A stretch of 25,655 nt of DNA from Mageeibacillus sp. UBA1255 (GCA_002308795.1 DBVV01000004.1:1-25655); one strand, 5' to 3'; counted from the stretch's first letter, positions 8,332 through 18,107 are shown. The notes: generated by a model not told the origin, from the letters alone. Numbers and translations: made by a program.

Positions 8332-9065
8332 ACGGCGGAGATTATATTAAGATCGTTACGGATACGATCGGTAAAGCGTACGAAACACAGAAACAGGTCA
8401 TTGAAAAGGCCGCCTGTATGATCGCCGGGGCCGTTGAAAACAAGCGCAACGTGTTCGTGTTCGGCTGTTCGCACGCAGGGATACTTGCCGAAGAGGTTTT
8501 CTACCGTACCGGAGGTCTCGCGGTCATAAATCCGATATTTTTCCCCGGAATGATGCTGAACACGAGACCGATCACGATGACCAGCTCGCTGGAACGCCTT
8601 CCGGGCCTTGGAAACATCATTTTCGAGAAAAACCACATAAAAACAGGTGACGTGCTGATACTTCACTCCGTTTCCGGGAGAAATGCCGTACCTGTGGATA
8701 TGGCGCTCCTCGCCCGGGAAAGAGGCGTCGAAACGATCTGTATAACGAATCTAAATTATTCACGCTCCGTTACGGCGCGCCACCCGTCAGGGAAAAGACT
8801 GTTCGAGGTATGCGACGTCGTAATTGACAACATGGGCGAGACCGGAGACGCGGCGGTGGAGATACCGGGGCTGCCGGAGAAGATCGGACCGACCTCGACG
8901 ACAGTCGGAACGGCACTGATAAACGCACTCGTCATTGACGCGGTCAATAAAATGATCGGCGACGGTACGGTCCCTCCGGTGCTGATGAGCGCGAACCTTG
9001 ACGGCGGCGACGAACATAACGCGATGATCTTTCGCGAGTATGCGGACAATATCTTCTATATGTGA
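8328..9065 (+). CDS. SIS-domain (sugar isomerase fold) protein, UPF0309-like
   Basis: This 245-residue single-SIS protein is expected to bind a phosphosugar. Seen: a first strand and loop VFVFGCSHAG (42-51), where the serine would contact sugar phosphate; a second strand with ILHSVSGRNAVPVDMA; and the C-terminal stretch IGPTSTTVGTALINALVID, a typical SIS helix. The pattern matches the uncharacterised sugar-isomerase-domain family UPF0309 rather than MurQ, GmhA or GlmS. It begins after an AAGGGAG ribosome site and ends 13 bases before a BadF-type kinase gene. SIS-kinase pairs are a common layout in amino-sugar salvage, so GlcNAc- or MurNAc-type phosphosugars are the likely substrates. The reaction itself (isomerase, lyase or sensor) cannot be read from sequence. 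Confidence 0.8.
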   Translation: MNGGDYIKIVTDTIGKAYETQKQVIEKAACMIAGAVENKRNVFVFGCSHAGILAEEVFYRTGGLAVINPIFFPGMMLNTRPITMTSSLERLPGLGNIIFEKNHIKTGDVLILHSVSGRNAVPVDMALLARERGVETICITNLNYSRSVTARHPSGKRLFEVCDVVIDNMGETGDAAVEIPGLPEKIGPTSTTVGTALINALVIDAVNKMIGDGTVPPVLMSANLDGGDEHNAMIFREYADNIFYM

Positions 9066-9078
9066 GCGGGGTACGGTA

Positions 9079-10047
9079 ATGGGCGGTCTTCATCTGGCTT
9101 TCGATAACGGCGGAACGAAGTCGGCGGCGATCCTGTTCGACGATGATTTTCACCTGATCGGTTTCGCCAAAAGCGGCAGTATGCGGTCGAACACCACTTC
9201 CGCAGAACTTGCAGCGGCTCACTTTAACGAGCTGATGTCACGGCTCGGGCTGGAAGAAGGCGCGGCGATCGCGGAAGTCAGTGGCTCATATGAAAAATCG
9301 TTAGAAGACAGGCTGCAGAAACAGTTCCACGTTGAAAATTTCTCACGCAGCGGAGAGCTTGTGCTCGGATTAAGCGCCGCGGAACTGTTCGGAGACGCGC
9401 TGATGGCATTGTCCGGAACGGGAGCGACGATGTACGGCAGGATCGGGTCGAAACGCATCAATTCCGGCGGATACGGTTCGATGGTCGCGGATGAGGGCTC
9501 TGGGTACTGGATCTCGCGGGAGGCAATGATCGCAGCGATCCGTGATTTCGAGGGCAGGGGTCCGAGGACCGCGCTCACGGATAAGATCGCGTATCATTTC
9601 GGAGGGCACGTGCGTGAAGAACTAAGAGCGGCAATATTTTCGATCTATGCGGATAATTCCTCTCCCGTATCGCGTGTCGCGGAACTCGTACCGGACGTCG
9701 TCGATACCGCTGCCGAAGGCGACAACGTCGCGATTTCTATCCTGACCCGTGCCGGCGACATCATCGCAGACCAGATGATTTATCTGATTCGGGACAATAC
9801 CGTTCCCGAGAGCGTTCCGCTTACCGTTTCCGGCAGCGTCTGGCGCAAAAATCCGCTGTTTTTTAACGCTTTTATAGCGAAGATCCGTAAAAATTCACCC
9901 GCAAGACCCGTGATCATCCCGCGATATGAGCCGATCGCCGGGGCGGTAATAGAAAGAATGAATGCAAAAAGCGGAGGCAGCGATATTGCCCCCGAATACC
10001 GCGAAACACTCGAAAAAGAATACGGAGCATTCCGGTTTGAGATCTGA
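9079..10047 (+). CDS. BadF/BadG/BcrA/BcrD-family sugar kinase (N-acetylglucosamine kinase-like)
   Basis: A 322-residue ASKHA-fold kinase, most like the NagK/MurK group that phosphorylates GlcNAc or MurNAc with ATP. Seen: phosphate-1 loop AFDNGGTKSAA (7-17), phosphate-2 motif ALSGTGATMYG (110-120), GYGSMVADEGSGYWISREA (131-149, typical of GlcNAc kinases), and the adenosine-side SGSVWRKNPLF segment. I chose the ATG at 9079 because it puts the phosphate-1 loop at the usual N-terminal distance. An in-frame ATG at 9040 would overlap the SIS gene by 26 bases and add 13 residues of no family character. It is coupled to the SIS gene by a 13-base gap. The phosphopantetheinyl transferase gene follows 59 bases later with no terminator or promoter evident between them. 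Confidence 0.85.
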   Translation: MGGLHLAFDNGGTKSAAILFDDDFHLIGFAKSGSMRSNTTSAELAAAHFNELMSRLGLEEGAAIAEVSGSYEKSLEDRLQKQFHVENFSRSGELVLGLSAAELFGDALMALSGTGATMYGRIGSKRINSGGYGSMVADEGSGYWISREAMIAAIRDFEGRGPRTALTDKIAYHFGGHVREELRAAIFSIYADNSSPVSRVAELVPDVVDTAAEGDNVAISILTRAGDIIADQMIYLIRDNTVPESVPLTVSGSVWRKNPLFFNAFIAKIRKNSPARPVIIPRYEPIAGAVIERMNAKSGGSDIAPEYRETLEKEYGAFRFEI

Positions 10048-10106
10048 GATTTCAATCAGGGAGCCGGGAGCAGAAACCGAAACAAGCTTTTAAAGGCGGA
10101 AAATGT

Positions 10107-10736
10107 ATGCCATACGAGGTCAGTATCGAACTGCTGGACACGGCAGGAATAAAGAACAAAATCCAAAGCATACTGCCGCTTCTTTGCGAAGAGGATATCC
10201 GCAGGGCTGAGCGATACGTAAAAGAAAACGACCGGCTCCTTTCATTGGGCGGGGCATATCTGGTACGCAGACTTACCGGCAGGAATGCGATGATCAAAAG
10301 AGACCGGTTCGGAAAGCCGCGGACGGAGAATATGTCGTACAGCCTCTCACACAGCGGCGATACCGTCGGGATAGCATATATAACAAAAACAGATCCCCGC
10401 GAAAAACTTCCGGAAATAGGGCTGGACATAGAAAAAAGCAACGGAAACGCGGAAAATGATTTCGAAGACATCAGGGACGTGTGCCTGACGCAGGAAGAAA
10501 AAGCATCGGGAGAAGAATTTTTTACGTTGTACACTGCGAAAGAAAGCCTGGGCAAGGCACGCGGCGACGGGATACGCGACGGTGTCATACAGATCCCTGC
10601 ACTTCCCGGCGATGGACCGGTCACGTATAAAGGCGAAACTTATTACCGCGTTCGCGCGGACAGCGGGGAACTGAAGATCTGCGTGTGCGTAAAGGGCGAA
10701 GAATTTACGATACTGAAACGAACAGAAATAAAATGA
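10107..10736 (+). CDS. 4'-phosphopantetheinyl transferase (Sfp type)
   Basis: This enzyme transfers the 4'-phosphopantetheine arm from CoA to the carrier-domain serine of the NRPS downstream. It is 209 residues, within the short Sfp/AcpT-like range. Seen: DRFGKPR (66-72), YSLSHSGD (78-85), GLDIE with metal ligands D107 and E109 (105-109), and YTAKESLGKARGDG (142-155), which is the WxxKEAxxK motif with K145, E146 and K150. The second ATG (10107) is taken because AAAGGCGGA at 10092-10100 suits it; an ATG four bases earlier is out of frame. The 27-base gap to the NRPS and same strand mark it as the pathway's own activating enzyme for both T domains. Confidence 0.9.
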   Translation: MPYEVSIELLDTAGIKNKIQSILPLLCEEDIRRAERYVKENDRLLSLGGAYLVRRLTGRNAMIKRDRFGKPRTENMSYSLSHSGDTVGIAYITKTDPREKLPEIGLDIEKSNGNAENDFEDIRDVCLTQEEKASGEEFFTLYTAKESLGKARGDGIRDGVIQIPALPGDGPVTYKGETYYRVRADSGELKICVCVKGEEFTILKRTEIK

Positions 10737-10763
10737 CTCGATTCGATTTACGGAGGGAAAAAG

Positions 10764-13700
10764 ATGGGATCTCGATTCAAAAACAGCGAAATTGACGCGG
10801 ACAATGCCGGACCGAAAGAAGACGCGCTTTATTGCCTCAGCCAGTCGGAATTGGGTATTTTTACGTCCTGTGCCGCGCCGACAACAGCGTATAACATCGC
10901 ATATATCCTCCCGCTGGACGGATTAGACGAAGAAAAGATCGAACAGGCAGTTAAGAAAGTCTTTCAGATCCACCCGTACCTGTTCACAAGGATCACGGTA
11001 GACGACGAAGGAAACGTAAAAAAGCATATTGTCCCCGGGCCGGTAGAAGTAGAAAACACCGCGGAAGAATACGACGACGTGGCACAGGTGAGCGCCATAC
11101 CGTTCGAATTGACCGACTCCCCGCTGTACCGCTTCCGGTTCATATCGGTCGGAGGAAAGCGCTGCCTGTATCTGGATATACATCACATTATTATTGACGG
11201 CGGATCTCTGCAGGTGTTCATAGACGACCTTGCCGCGGCGTACGACGGGAGAGAAAACTTCCGAACGGAGCGGTTCAGCGCGAACGAACTGGCTGAAAAA
11301 GAGGCGCGGGAACGCGGGACGGAGGCGTTTTCGGAGTCGCGGGGCAGATGGCAGGAGCGTTTCGGAGGCATCGAGGTCTCATCGCTTCCGCCGGAGGATC
11401 ATAAGCTTGAAAAACAGGCGTACGCCACGATCTTCAAAGATCTGACGTGCACTCCGGAGCAGGTGAGGGCATTCGTTAAACCGCGCGGTTTGAAGACGTC
11501 GGCATTGTTTGTGGGTGCGTTTTCGTTCCTGCTTTCGAAGGTCAATATGGAGAAAGAGGCGTTGATCGCGACGGTAAGGAACGGCCGCAACGCGGATAAT
11601 ATAAATACGATGGGTATGTTCGTGCGTACTTATCCGCTCTGGCTCCGTTTCGAGGACAATGATACCGCCGAATCTGTGTCGAGGCGTGCCGGTGAGCTTT
11701 TAGACACGTGCGACAGCCTTGGCTGCTACTCTTTCGCAGATGCGGCCGCGGATTTCGGCGTAAATTCAGACGTGATGTTCGCGTATCAGGGCGATATGAT
11801 GTTCAAGACCGTGATAGGCGGCAGCGAACACGGACTGATCGAATGCACGAACCAGGACGGACGTTGTCCCCTGGAAGGCAGGATCTTCCGCGACGGAACG
11901 AGGTTCATACTCAGGCTGGAATACCGTACTGACCTTTATACGGATTGGACGGCGTCGCAGTTATCGGAGCTGTACGACCGTGTCGTCAATGAATTTCTAA
12001 AAGGCGGCGAGTTTCGCCAGATCGACCTCATAACCGAAACCGAAAGGGCAGCGCTGGACGGGGCCAACGACGCCGATCTTTCTGTGTTTGACTTCGATCG
12101 CCTGATTCCGGAGCGGTTCGTACAAAACGCTTCGCTGAGACCAGATCACCCGCTCGTTGTCTTCAAAGACAGAAAATACACTTATTCTCAGGGCGAGGCG
12201 ATAACGCGCGCGCTGGCGGGCAAACTCATATCTATGGGTATCGGTAAGGGGAGCGTCGTCTCGGTGCTCATCCGCAAAAGCGAATATACGCTGCTGACAA
12301 GCCTCGGCGTACTGCGCTCAGGCGCCGCGTACCAGCCGCTTGACCCCACGTACCCTCCCGAACGCATCAATTTCATGATCGGAGACGCTTCGGCTTCGCT
12401 GTTGATCGCAGACAGAGGGCTCGAAGGCATTGCCTCCGGATATACCGGACCGGTGCTATATACCGACGAGATCCCCGGGCTCCCGGAATACGAAGGAGCG
12501 CTTCCCGCACCAGGACCGGACGATCTGTTTATATTGCTTTACACGTCGGGCACCACCGGAAAGCCCAAAGGAGTTATGCTGGAGCATAAAAACGTGCTAA
12601 GCATGGCGCTTTTCTGCAACCGCGCTTACGGCGAAGATGAAAACTCACGCATGTCCGCGTACGCGTCGTACGGATTCGACGCAAATATGATGGATATGTA
12701 TTCGGCGTTAACGGCGGGCGGAACGGTATATATCATACCGGAGGAAATGCGGCTGGATCTCAGCGAGCTGGGTGAGTATTTCAACGAAAGCGGTATCACG
12801 CATTCGGTCATCACGACGCAGGTGGGACGCCAGGCAGCAGAAGAACTGACGTTTACAACGATGAAACATATGATGGTCGGAGGGGAGAGGCTCGTGCCGC
12901 TTGAACCGCCGAAAGGATACATGCTGCACAACGGATACGGCCCGACGGAAGGCACCGTATTCTGCACCGAACAACCTGTTGACCGCCTGTACCACCGTAT
13001 ACCGGTCGGAAAACGCATATCCACGTATAAACTGTACGTTGTCGACGAAAACGGACGAAGGCTTCCCAGAGGGTGCAAAGGAGAGCTGTGCATTTCAGGA
13101 CCGGGTGTTGCCCGGGGATATCTCGGCCGCCCGGAAGAGACGAAAAAAGCGTTCAGGAAGAACCCGTTCGACGACGATCCCGAATTCGAAAGGCTGTACC
13201 GCACGGGAGATATCGTACGTATGCTTGAAGACAGCAACGTCGATTTCATCGGCCGCAACGACGGTCAGGTGAAGATCAGGGGCTTTCGCGTGGAACTTTC
13301 GGAGATCGAGGAGATCGTGCGGCGCTACCCGGGAGTTAAGGACGCTACGGTGAAGGATTTCACGGACCCGGCAGGCATCAAATACGTCACGGCATACGTT
13401 GTATCCGACGAAAAACTCGAACCGGCGAAGATCAAAGAGTTTGTCGGGCGCAATAAACCTCCGTATATGGTCCCGGCATACGTTATGCAGATCGATAAGA
13501 TACCTCTTAACCAGAACCAGAAGGTAAATAAACGCGCTCTTCCGGAGCCCGAACCGGAGGAAAAAGAGATAATTGCCCCGGAAAACGAAACGCAACAGAA
13601 GATCTGCGACATCCTGGCGGAGATACTGGGCCATAAAAATTTCGGCATCACCACAGACGTATTTGAAGCAGGTCTCACGTCGGTCTCTTCGATCCGCCTG

Positions 13701-16700
13701 AACGTGCGTCTCTCGAAAGCGTTCGGAAGGGCGTTCAGCAACAGCGAACTTGCGGATAATCCCACGATAGAAGCTCTTTCAAGGCTCGCGGAAGGGGGAG
13801 AGGGAACGTCGCCGAAGACGAGACCCGTGCAGGAAAGTTATCCGCTCACCGCGACGCAGGAAGGAGTGTTCATCGAATGCATTTCTTCGCCGGGGACAAC
13901 AAAATATAATAATCCGTGCCTGTTCAAGCTGTCGGACAATATCGACCCCGCAAAACTCGAGGATGCGATCCGGAAAACGCTCGAAGCCCATCCGTACGCC
14001 ATGACGAAACTGTTTGCGGACGACGGCGGCAATATCCGTGCGAGGCGCAGCGCATACGTTCCGGAAGTCAAACGCATCAGCGGACCGCTTCCCGAAAAAA
14101 CCGTGCTGATCCGGCCGTTCGACATCCTGGGAGGCAGCCTGTACCGGACCGAGATATATGAGACGCCCGGCGGACTTTATCTGTTTATGGACTTCCACCA
14201 CATCATATGTGACGGAAGCAGCATGAATATACTGCTTACGGACATCTCCAGGGCGTACCTGGGAGAGGCACTTAAAACGGAAGAATATTCCGGGTACGAG
14301 ATCGCCCTGGACGAGGCAGAAGCAAGAGGCGGTGAAAAATACGTTAAGGCAAGGCAGTACTTCGGGGAGTTGTGCGGCCAGGCAGACGGAGAGTACCTGC
14401 CCAAAAAAGAACTGAAGCACGGTGAAAAGGGGCTGAAGGTGAGCGAGTTCGTTTCGACGCTCGATCCGGCCGGGCTGGGACGATTCGCCGCGGACAATAA
14501 CCTCACGATGAACGCACTGTTCAACTTCGTATTCGGCGTTGTCCTCTCCAAATACTCGTACCGGGAAGACGCGCTGTTCGCCACGGTGTATAACGGACGA
14601 AATGACTCGAGAAGCATTGACACCGTCTCGATGATGGTAAAAACGTTGCCTGTATACGTAAAATACAGCCGTGACGACGCGATCATCCCGCTTATCGCGG
14701 GGCTCAGGAACCAGCTGGAAGAATCACAGCGGCGCGACATATATCCGTTCTCGGAGATCGCTTCCAATTTCGGTGCAGCCGCAGACGTCATGTTCATATA
14801 TCAGGGTGATCTGTTCGGATTCGAGACGATAGGCGGCGAAAAAGCAGAACACGTCGTTATCGATTCGGACGAGCCCAAAGCGTCGCTGTCGCTGGCAGTA
14901 TCGATCGTAAACGGAGCGCTGATGTTCAGATTTGAGTACGACGGCGGTCTGTACACGGACGGGACAATGTCTTCGATCTTCCGCACGTTTGAGACGGTGA
15001 TGAACAGCATCCGTTCGGTGGGTACGATGGGCGAGATCTCTTTGCTCAGCAAATACGACGCGGACAATTACGATGTCTGGAACGCTACCGAACAGCCTGT
15101 CCCGGAGATTTCGTTCTGCGACGTGTTCGAGGCGGCGGTAAAGGCGAATCCGGATAAAACCGCGGTGATCGCTGCAGACGGCCGGTACACGTATACAGAA
15201 CTCAACGCTCAGGCCAACAGGATCGCACACACGCTCATCAAACACGGCGTGAAACGCGGAGATAAGGTCGCTATGCTGATGCCCAGGGTGAAGGACGCTT
15301 ACGCCGTGAGACAGGGAATACTGAAAGCCGGAGCAGCCTTCGTACCTATTGACCCGCGCTACCCCGACGACCGTGTGACGTACATCATCGAAAACTCTTC
15401 AGCCACGGCGATATTGTCAACACAAAACGTGCTAAAAGACCGCAAAGAGCTGATCAAAGCTGCGAACGTCCCCGCGATTACCGTCGAAGAAGCGTCGCTC
15501 GAAACCGATACTTCCGATCCCGGCCTCAAATTATCGCCGGATGATCTGAGCTATATCATCTACACCTCCGGCTCGACAGGACGCCCCAAGGGAGTGATGA
15601 TACGCCACGCCAATATGGTCAACTATATTCAGGACGGGCCGAATCTGGCTACGCAGGCACACCGTTCGACCGGAGGGGCAGTATCGTGCGCGTTCTCGTC
15701 ATTGTCCTTCGACGCATCCGTAAGGGAGGAGATCGTGCCACTGAGCCACGGCTACACTGCGGTGATCGCGTCCGAAGAAGACATCGAAAACCCGCTGATG
15801 CTGGCCAGGAGGATAATTGACAACGGCGTGAATATGATCTTCCTGACGCCTTCGTACATCTCCAACGCGCTGGATTTCCCGCAGTTCCTGGAGGCAATGC
15901 GCGGGCTTAAGGTGCTTGATACCGGCGCGGAGGTCGTTTCGCCTGAACTTATAGATAAGCTAAGGGCGGCCGGGGTCAATGCTGCGGTGTACAACGGCTA
16001 CGGGCCTACCGAGGCGACGATAACGTGCAGCTTCCAGAAGATCACAGACAAGTACATCACGATCGGTAAACCGGTCGCTAACACGAAACTGTACATGCTC
16101 GATACGTACGGATATATATTGCCGCCGTACGCCATAGGCGATCTGACTATCGCCGGTGCGAGCGTCGGTGCCGGTTACCTCAACCTGCCGGATAAAACTG
16201 CCGAGAAGTTCATTACGGTTAAGGGCCTTAGGGCGTACCGCTCCGGAGATATGGCTCGCATCAACGATGAGGGCAACGTCGAATTTTTCGGCCGCGTGGA
16301 TAACCAGATCAAGCTGCACGGACTCAGGATCGAACTTGACGAGATCGAGCGGGTCATCGCGGCGTACCAGGATATCACAGGCGTCGTTGTCGTCGTGAAG
16401 AGCAGCCCGGCGGAAGGGGATTATCTGGCGGCATATTTCACCGGAAGGTGCAAGGTGGATAAAGAAGATCTCACGAAAGAGATCTCCAAGAGATTAACGC
16501 CTTATATGGTGCCGAAAGTGATGATGCAGCTCGAAAGATTGCCGCTCACACCTAACGGAAAGGTGGATAAAAGAGCGCTTCCGGAACCCGAGACCGCCGC
16601 AGAAAACAAAAAAGAATTGACCCCGCCCGCCGATGAACTGGAGGCTAAACTGACGTCCGTGTTTGCAAAAGCGCTGAACCGGGGCAATATCGGGGCGGAT

Positions 16701-18107
16701 GAGAATTTCTTTGACCTCGGCGGCACGTCTCTGGCGGTTTCGAAGGTGGCAATGCTCGCGCTTACGCATAACCTCCCGGTGGCGTACAGCGACGTATTTG
16801 ATTATCCCACGCCTCAGGCGCTTGCCGCACACATACGAGGAGGCGCGGCAGGGCCCGAAAGCGATGCCGGAACAGAAGCGACGGCGTCTGCAGCTGAAAA
16901 TATCGCTGCAGCAGGTAGTTTTGAGAAGAACCTTCCCGAGCCCGAGCCGGAACTTTCGCACAATACCGTAGAATTTGTTGACGGGATAAAGGACGAAAGA
17001 CCGCTTGGTACGGTGCTGCTCACGGGGGCAACAGGATTCCTAGGTTCGCATATTTTAAGGGAGCTGCTAAGGCAGAACGTTCATACCGTTGTGCTCAGCC
17101 GCGGAGGAGAAATCGAGGCCGATCTGAGGCTGCGGGCGATGCTGGCGTACTATTTCGACTCACCGCTGGACGAAGAGCTTGACCGCCTCGTGACGGTGAT
17201 CGACGGAGATATAACGAACGAAGACCTTGATGAAAAACTGGCCGGGATCGACGTGCAGACAGTCATAAACTGTGCCGCGCTGGTCAAACATTTTGCCGCC
17301 GACGATATTATCGAGCGCATCAACGTGGGCGGAGTGAAAAATATGATCGGGGTCGCAAAGGCTAAGAACGCGCGCCTGATCCAGATATCAACGCTGTCGG
17401 TAGCGGGAGAAAATATTGACGGCAGGTTCCCGAAAGAGTTCCGGATGGGTGAGAACAGGCTGGACGTCGGACAGGACGTTTCCAACAAATACGTGCATTC
17501 CAAATTCTCGGGAGAACGGGCTGTGCTTGATGCAGTCGCGAACGGACTCGACGCTAAGATCGTGCGTGCGGGAAATATAATGGGGCGCCACAGCGACGGA
17601 GAGTTCCAGATCAATTCTGTGACGAACAGCTTCATCCGCAGCCTCAAGGGCTACCGGGCGCTGGGCTGCTTCCCGGTCTCCGCATGCGATTCAACGGTAG
17701 ATTTCACGCCTGTTGACGAACTGGCTGCGGCAATACTAAAACTTGCCCGCACGGGGAGCGATTATACGCTGTTCCACGGGGCAAATTCGCATGAGGTCCA
17801 GATGGGTGACGTCGTGGAGGCAATGAACCGTGGCGGTCACATCATCCGCATAGTTAGTGACGCGGAGTTCGGGCGTGCGCTTGCGTCGGCAATGTCCGAT
17901 CCTTCCCGCAGCATGGCGGTTTCGGGGCTAATCACGTATTCCAGCAGTGACGCGAGACTTCACGAATATATCAAAACGGACAATACCTTCACCGTTAAGG
18001 CCCTCTACCGCCTCGGATTCAAGTGGCCGATCACCGACGAGCCGTATATGACACGAATGATCGACGCACTTGACACCCTGGGGTATTTTGACAGAGAAGA
18101 TATGTAA
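10764..18107 (+). CDS. Two-module NRPS with terminal reductase (C-A-T-C-A-T-R)
   Basis: A 2447-residue assembly line. Seen in order: C1 (about 22-435, HHIIIDG at 140-146); A1 (450-930, core loop TSGTTGKPKG at 594-603, NGYGPTE at 723-729, catalytic K920); T1 (940-1010, GLTS with S973); C2 (1027-1440, HHIICDG at 1145-1151); A2 (1458-1940, TSGSTGRPKG at 1601-1610, NGYGPTE at 1744-1750, K1933); T2 (1955-2022, LGGTS with S1989); an Ala/Glu/Pro-rich linker; R (2080-2447, TGATGFLG at 2087-2094, Y2243 and K2247 of YxxxK). R domains reduce the thioester with NAD(P)H, so the product should leave as a dipeptide aldehyde, which may cyclise or be reduced further. C1 at the start suggests N-acylation. No epimerase, methylase or thioesterase is present. 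A strong CGGAGGG site lies six bases before the ATG. Confidence 0.95.
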   Translation: MGSRFKNSEIDADNAGPKEDALYCLSQSELGIFTSCAAPTTAYNIAYILPLDGLDEEKIEQAVKKVFQIHPYLFTRITVDDEGNVKKHIVPGPVEVENTAEEYDDVAQVSAIPFELTDSPLYRFRFISVGGKRCLYLDIHHIIIDGGSLQVFIDDLAAAYDGRENFRTERFSANELAEKEARERGTEAFSESRGRWQERFGGIEVSSLPPEDHKLEKQAYATIFKDLTCTPEQVRAFVKPRGLKTSALFVGAFSFLLSKVNMEKEALIATVRNGRNADNINTMGMFVRTYPLWLRFEDNDTAESVSRRAGELLDTCDSLGCYSFADAAADFGVNSDVMFAYQGDMMFKTVIGGSEHGLIECTNQDGRCPLEGRIFRDGTRFILRLEYRTDLYTDWTASQLSELYDRVVNEFLKGGEFRQIDLITETERAALDGANDADLSVFDFDRLIPERFVQNASLRPDHPLVVFKDRKYTYSQGEAITRALAGKLISMGIGKGSVVSVLIRKSEYTLLTSLGVLRSGAAYQPLDPTYPPERINFMIGDASASLLIADRGLEGIASGYTGPVLYTDEIPGLPEYEGALPAPGPDDLFILLYTSGTTGKPKGVMLEHKNVLSMALFCNRAYGEDENSRMSAYASYGFDANMMDMYSALTAGGTVYIIPEEMRLDLSELGEYFNESGITHSVITTQVGRQAAEELTFTTMKHMMVGGERLVPLEPPKGYMLHNGYGPTEGTVFCTEQPVDRLYHRIPVGKRISTYKLYVVDENGRRLPRGCKGELCISGPGVARGYLGRPEETKKAFRKNPFDDDPEFERLYRTGDIVRMLEDSNVDFIGRNDGQVKIRGFRVELSEIEEIVRRYPGVKDATVKDFTDPAGIKYVTAYVVSDEKLEPAKIKEFVGRNKPPYMVPAYVMQIDKIPLNQNQKVNKRALPEPEPEEKEIIAPENETQQKICDILAEILGHKNFGITTDVFEAGLTSVSSIRLNVRLSKAFGRAFSNSELADNPTIEALSRLAEGGEGTSPKTRPVQESYPLTATQEGVFIECISSPGTTKYNNPCLFKLSDNIDPAKLEDAIRKTLEAHPYAMTKLFADDGGNIRARRSAYVPEVKRISGPLPEKTVLIRPFDILGGSLYRTEIYETPGGLYLFMDFHHIICDGSSMNILLTDISRAYLGEALKTEEYSGYEIALDEAEARGGEKYVKARQYFGELCGQADGEYLPKKELKHGEKGLKVSEFVSTLDPAGLGRFAADNNLTMNALFNFVFGVVLSKYSYREDALFATVYNGRNDSRSIDTVSMMVKTLPVYVKYSRDDAIIPLIAGLRNQLEESQRRDIYPFSEIASNFGAAADVMFIYQGDLFGFETIGGEKAEHVVIDSDEPKASLSLAVSIVNGALMFRFEYDGGLYTDGTMSSIFRTFETVMNSIRSVGTMGEISLLSKYDADNYDVWNATEQPVPEISFCDVFEAAVKANPDKTAVIAADGRYTYTELNAQANRIAHTLIKHGVKRGDKVAMLMPRVKDAYAVRQGILKAGAAFVPIDPRYPDDRVTYIIENSSATAILSTQNVLKDRKELIKAANVPAITVEEASLETDTSDPGLKLSPDDLSYIIYTSGSTGRPKGVMIRHANMVNYIQDGPNLATQAHRSTGGAVSCAFSSLSFDASVREEIVPLSHGYTAVIASEEDIENPLMLARRIIDNGVNMIFLTPSYISNALDFPQFLEAMRGLKVLDTGAEVVSPELIDKLRAAGVNAAVYNGYGPTEATITCSFQKITDKYITIGKPVANTKLYMLDTYGYILPPYAIGDLTIAGASVGAGYLNLPDKTAEKFITVKGLRAYRSGDMARINDEGNVEFFGRVDNQIKLHGLRIELDEIERVIAAYQDITGVVVVVKSSPAEGDYLAAYFTGRCKVDKEDLTKEISKRLTPYMVPKVMMQLERLPLTPNGKVDKRALPEPETAAENKKELTPPADELEAKLTSVFAKALNRGNIGADENFFDLGGTSLAVSKVAMLALTHNLPVAYSDVFDYPTPQALAAHIRGGAAGPESDAGTEATASAAENIAAAGSFEKNLPEPEPELSHNTVEFVDGIKDERPLGTVLLTGATGFLGSHILRELLRQNVHTVVLSRGGEIEADLRLRAMLAYYFDSPLDEELDRLVTVIDGDITNEDLDEKLAGIDVQTVINCAALVKHFAADDIIERINVGGVKNMIGVAKAKNARLIQISTLSVAGENIDGRFPKEFRMGENRLDVGQDVSNKYVHSKFSGERAVLDAVANGLDAKIVRAGNIMGRHSDGEFQINSVTNSFIRSLKGYRALGCFPVSACDSTVDFTPVDELAAAILKLARTGSDYTLFHGANSHEVQMGDVVEAMNRGGHIIRIVSDAEFGRALASAMSDPSRSMAVSGLITYSSSDARLHEYIKTDNTFTVKALYRLGFKWPITDEPYMTRMIDALDTLGYFDREDM

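Noticed and set aside
9040..9078. Upstream start for the BadF-type kinase
   Set aside because: It would overlap the SIS gene and add 13 residues ahead of the phosphate-1 loop that do not look like the family.
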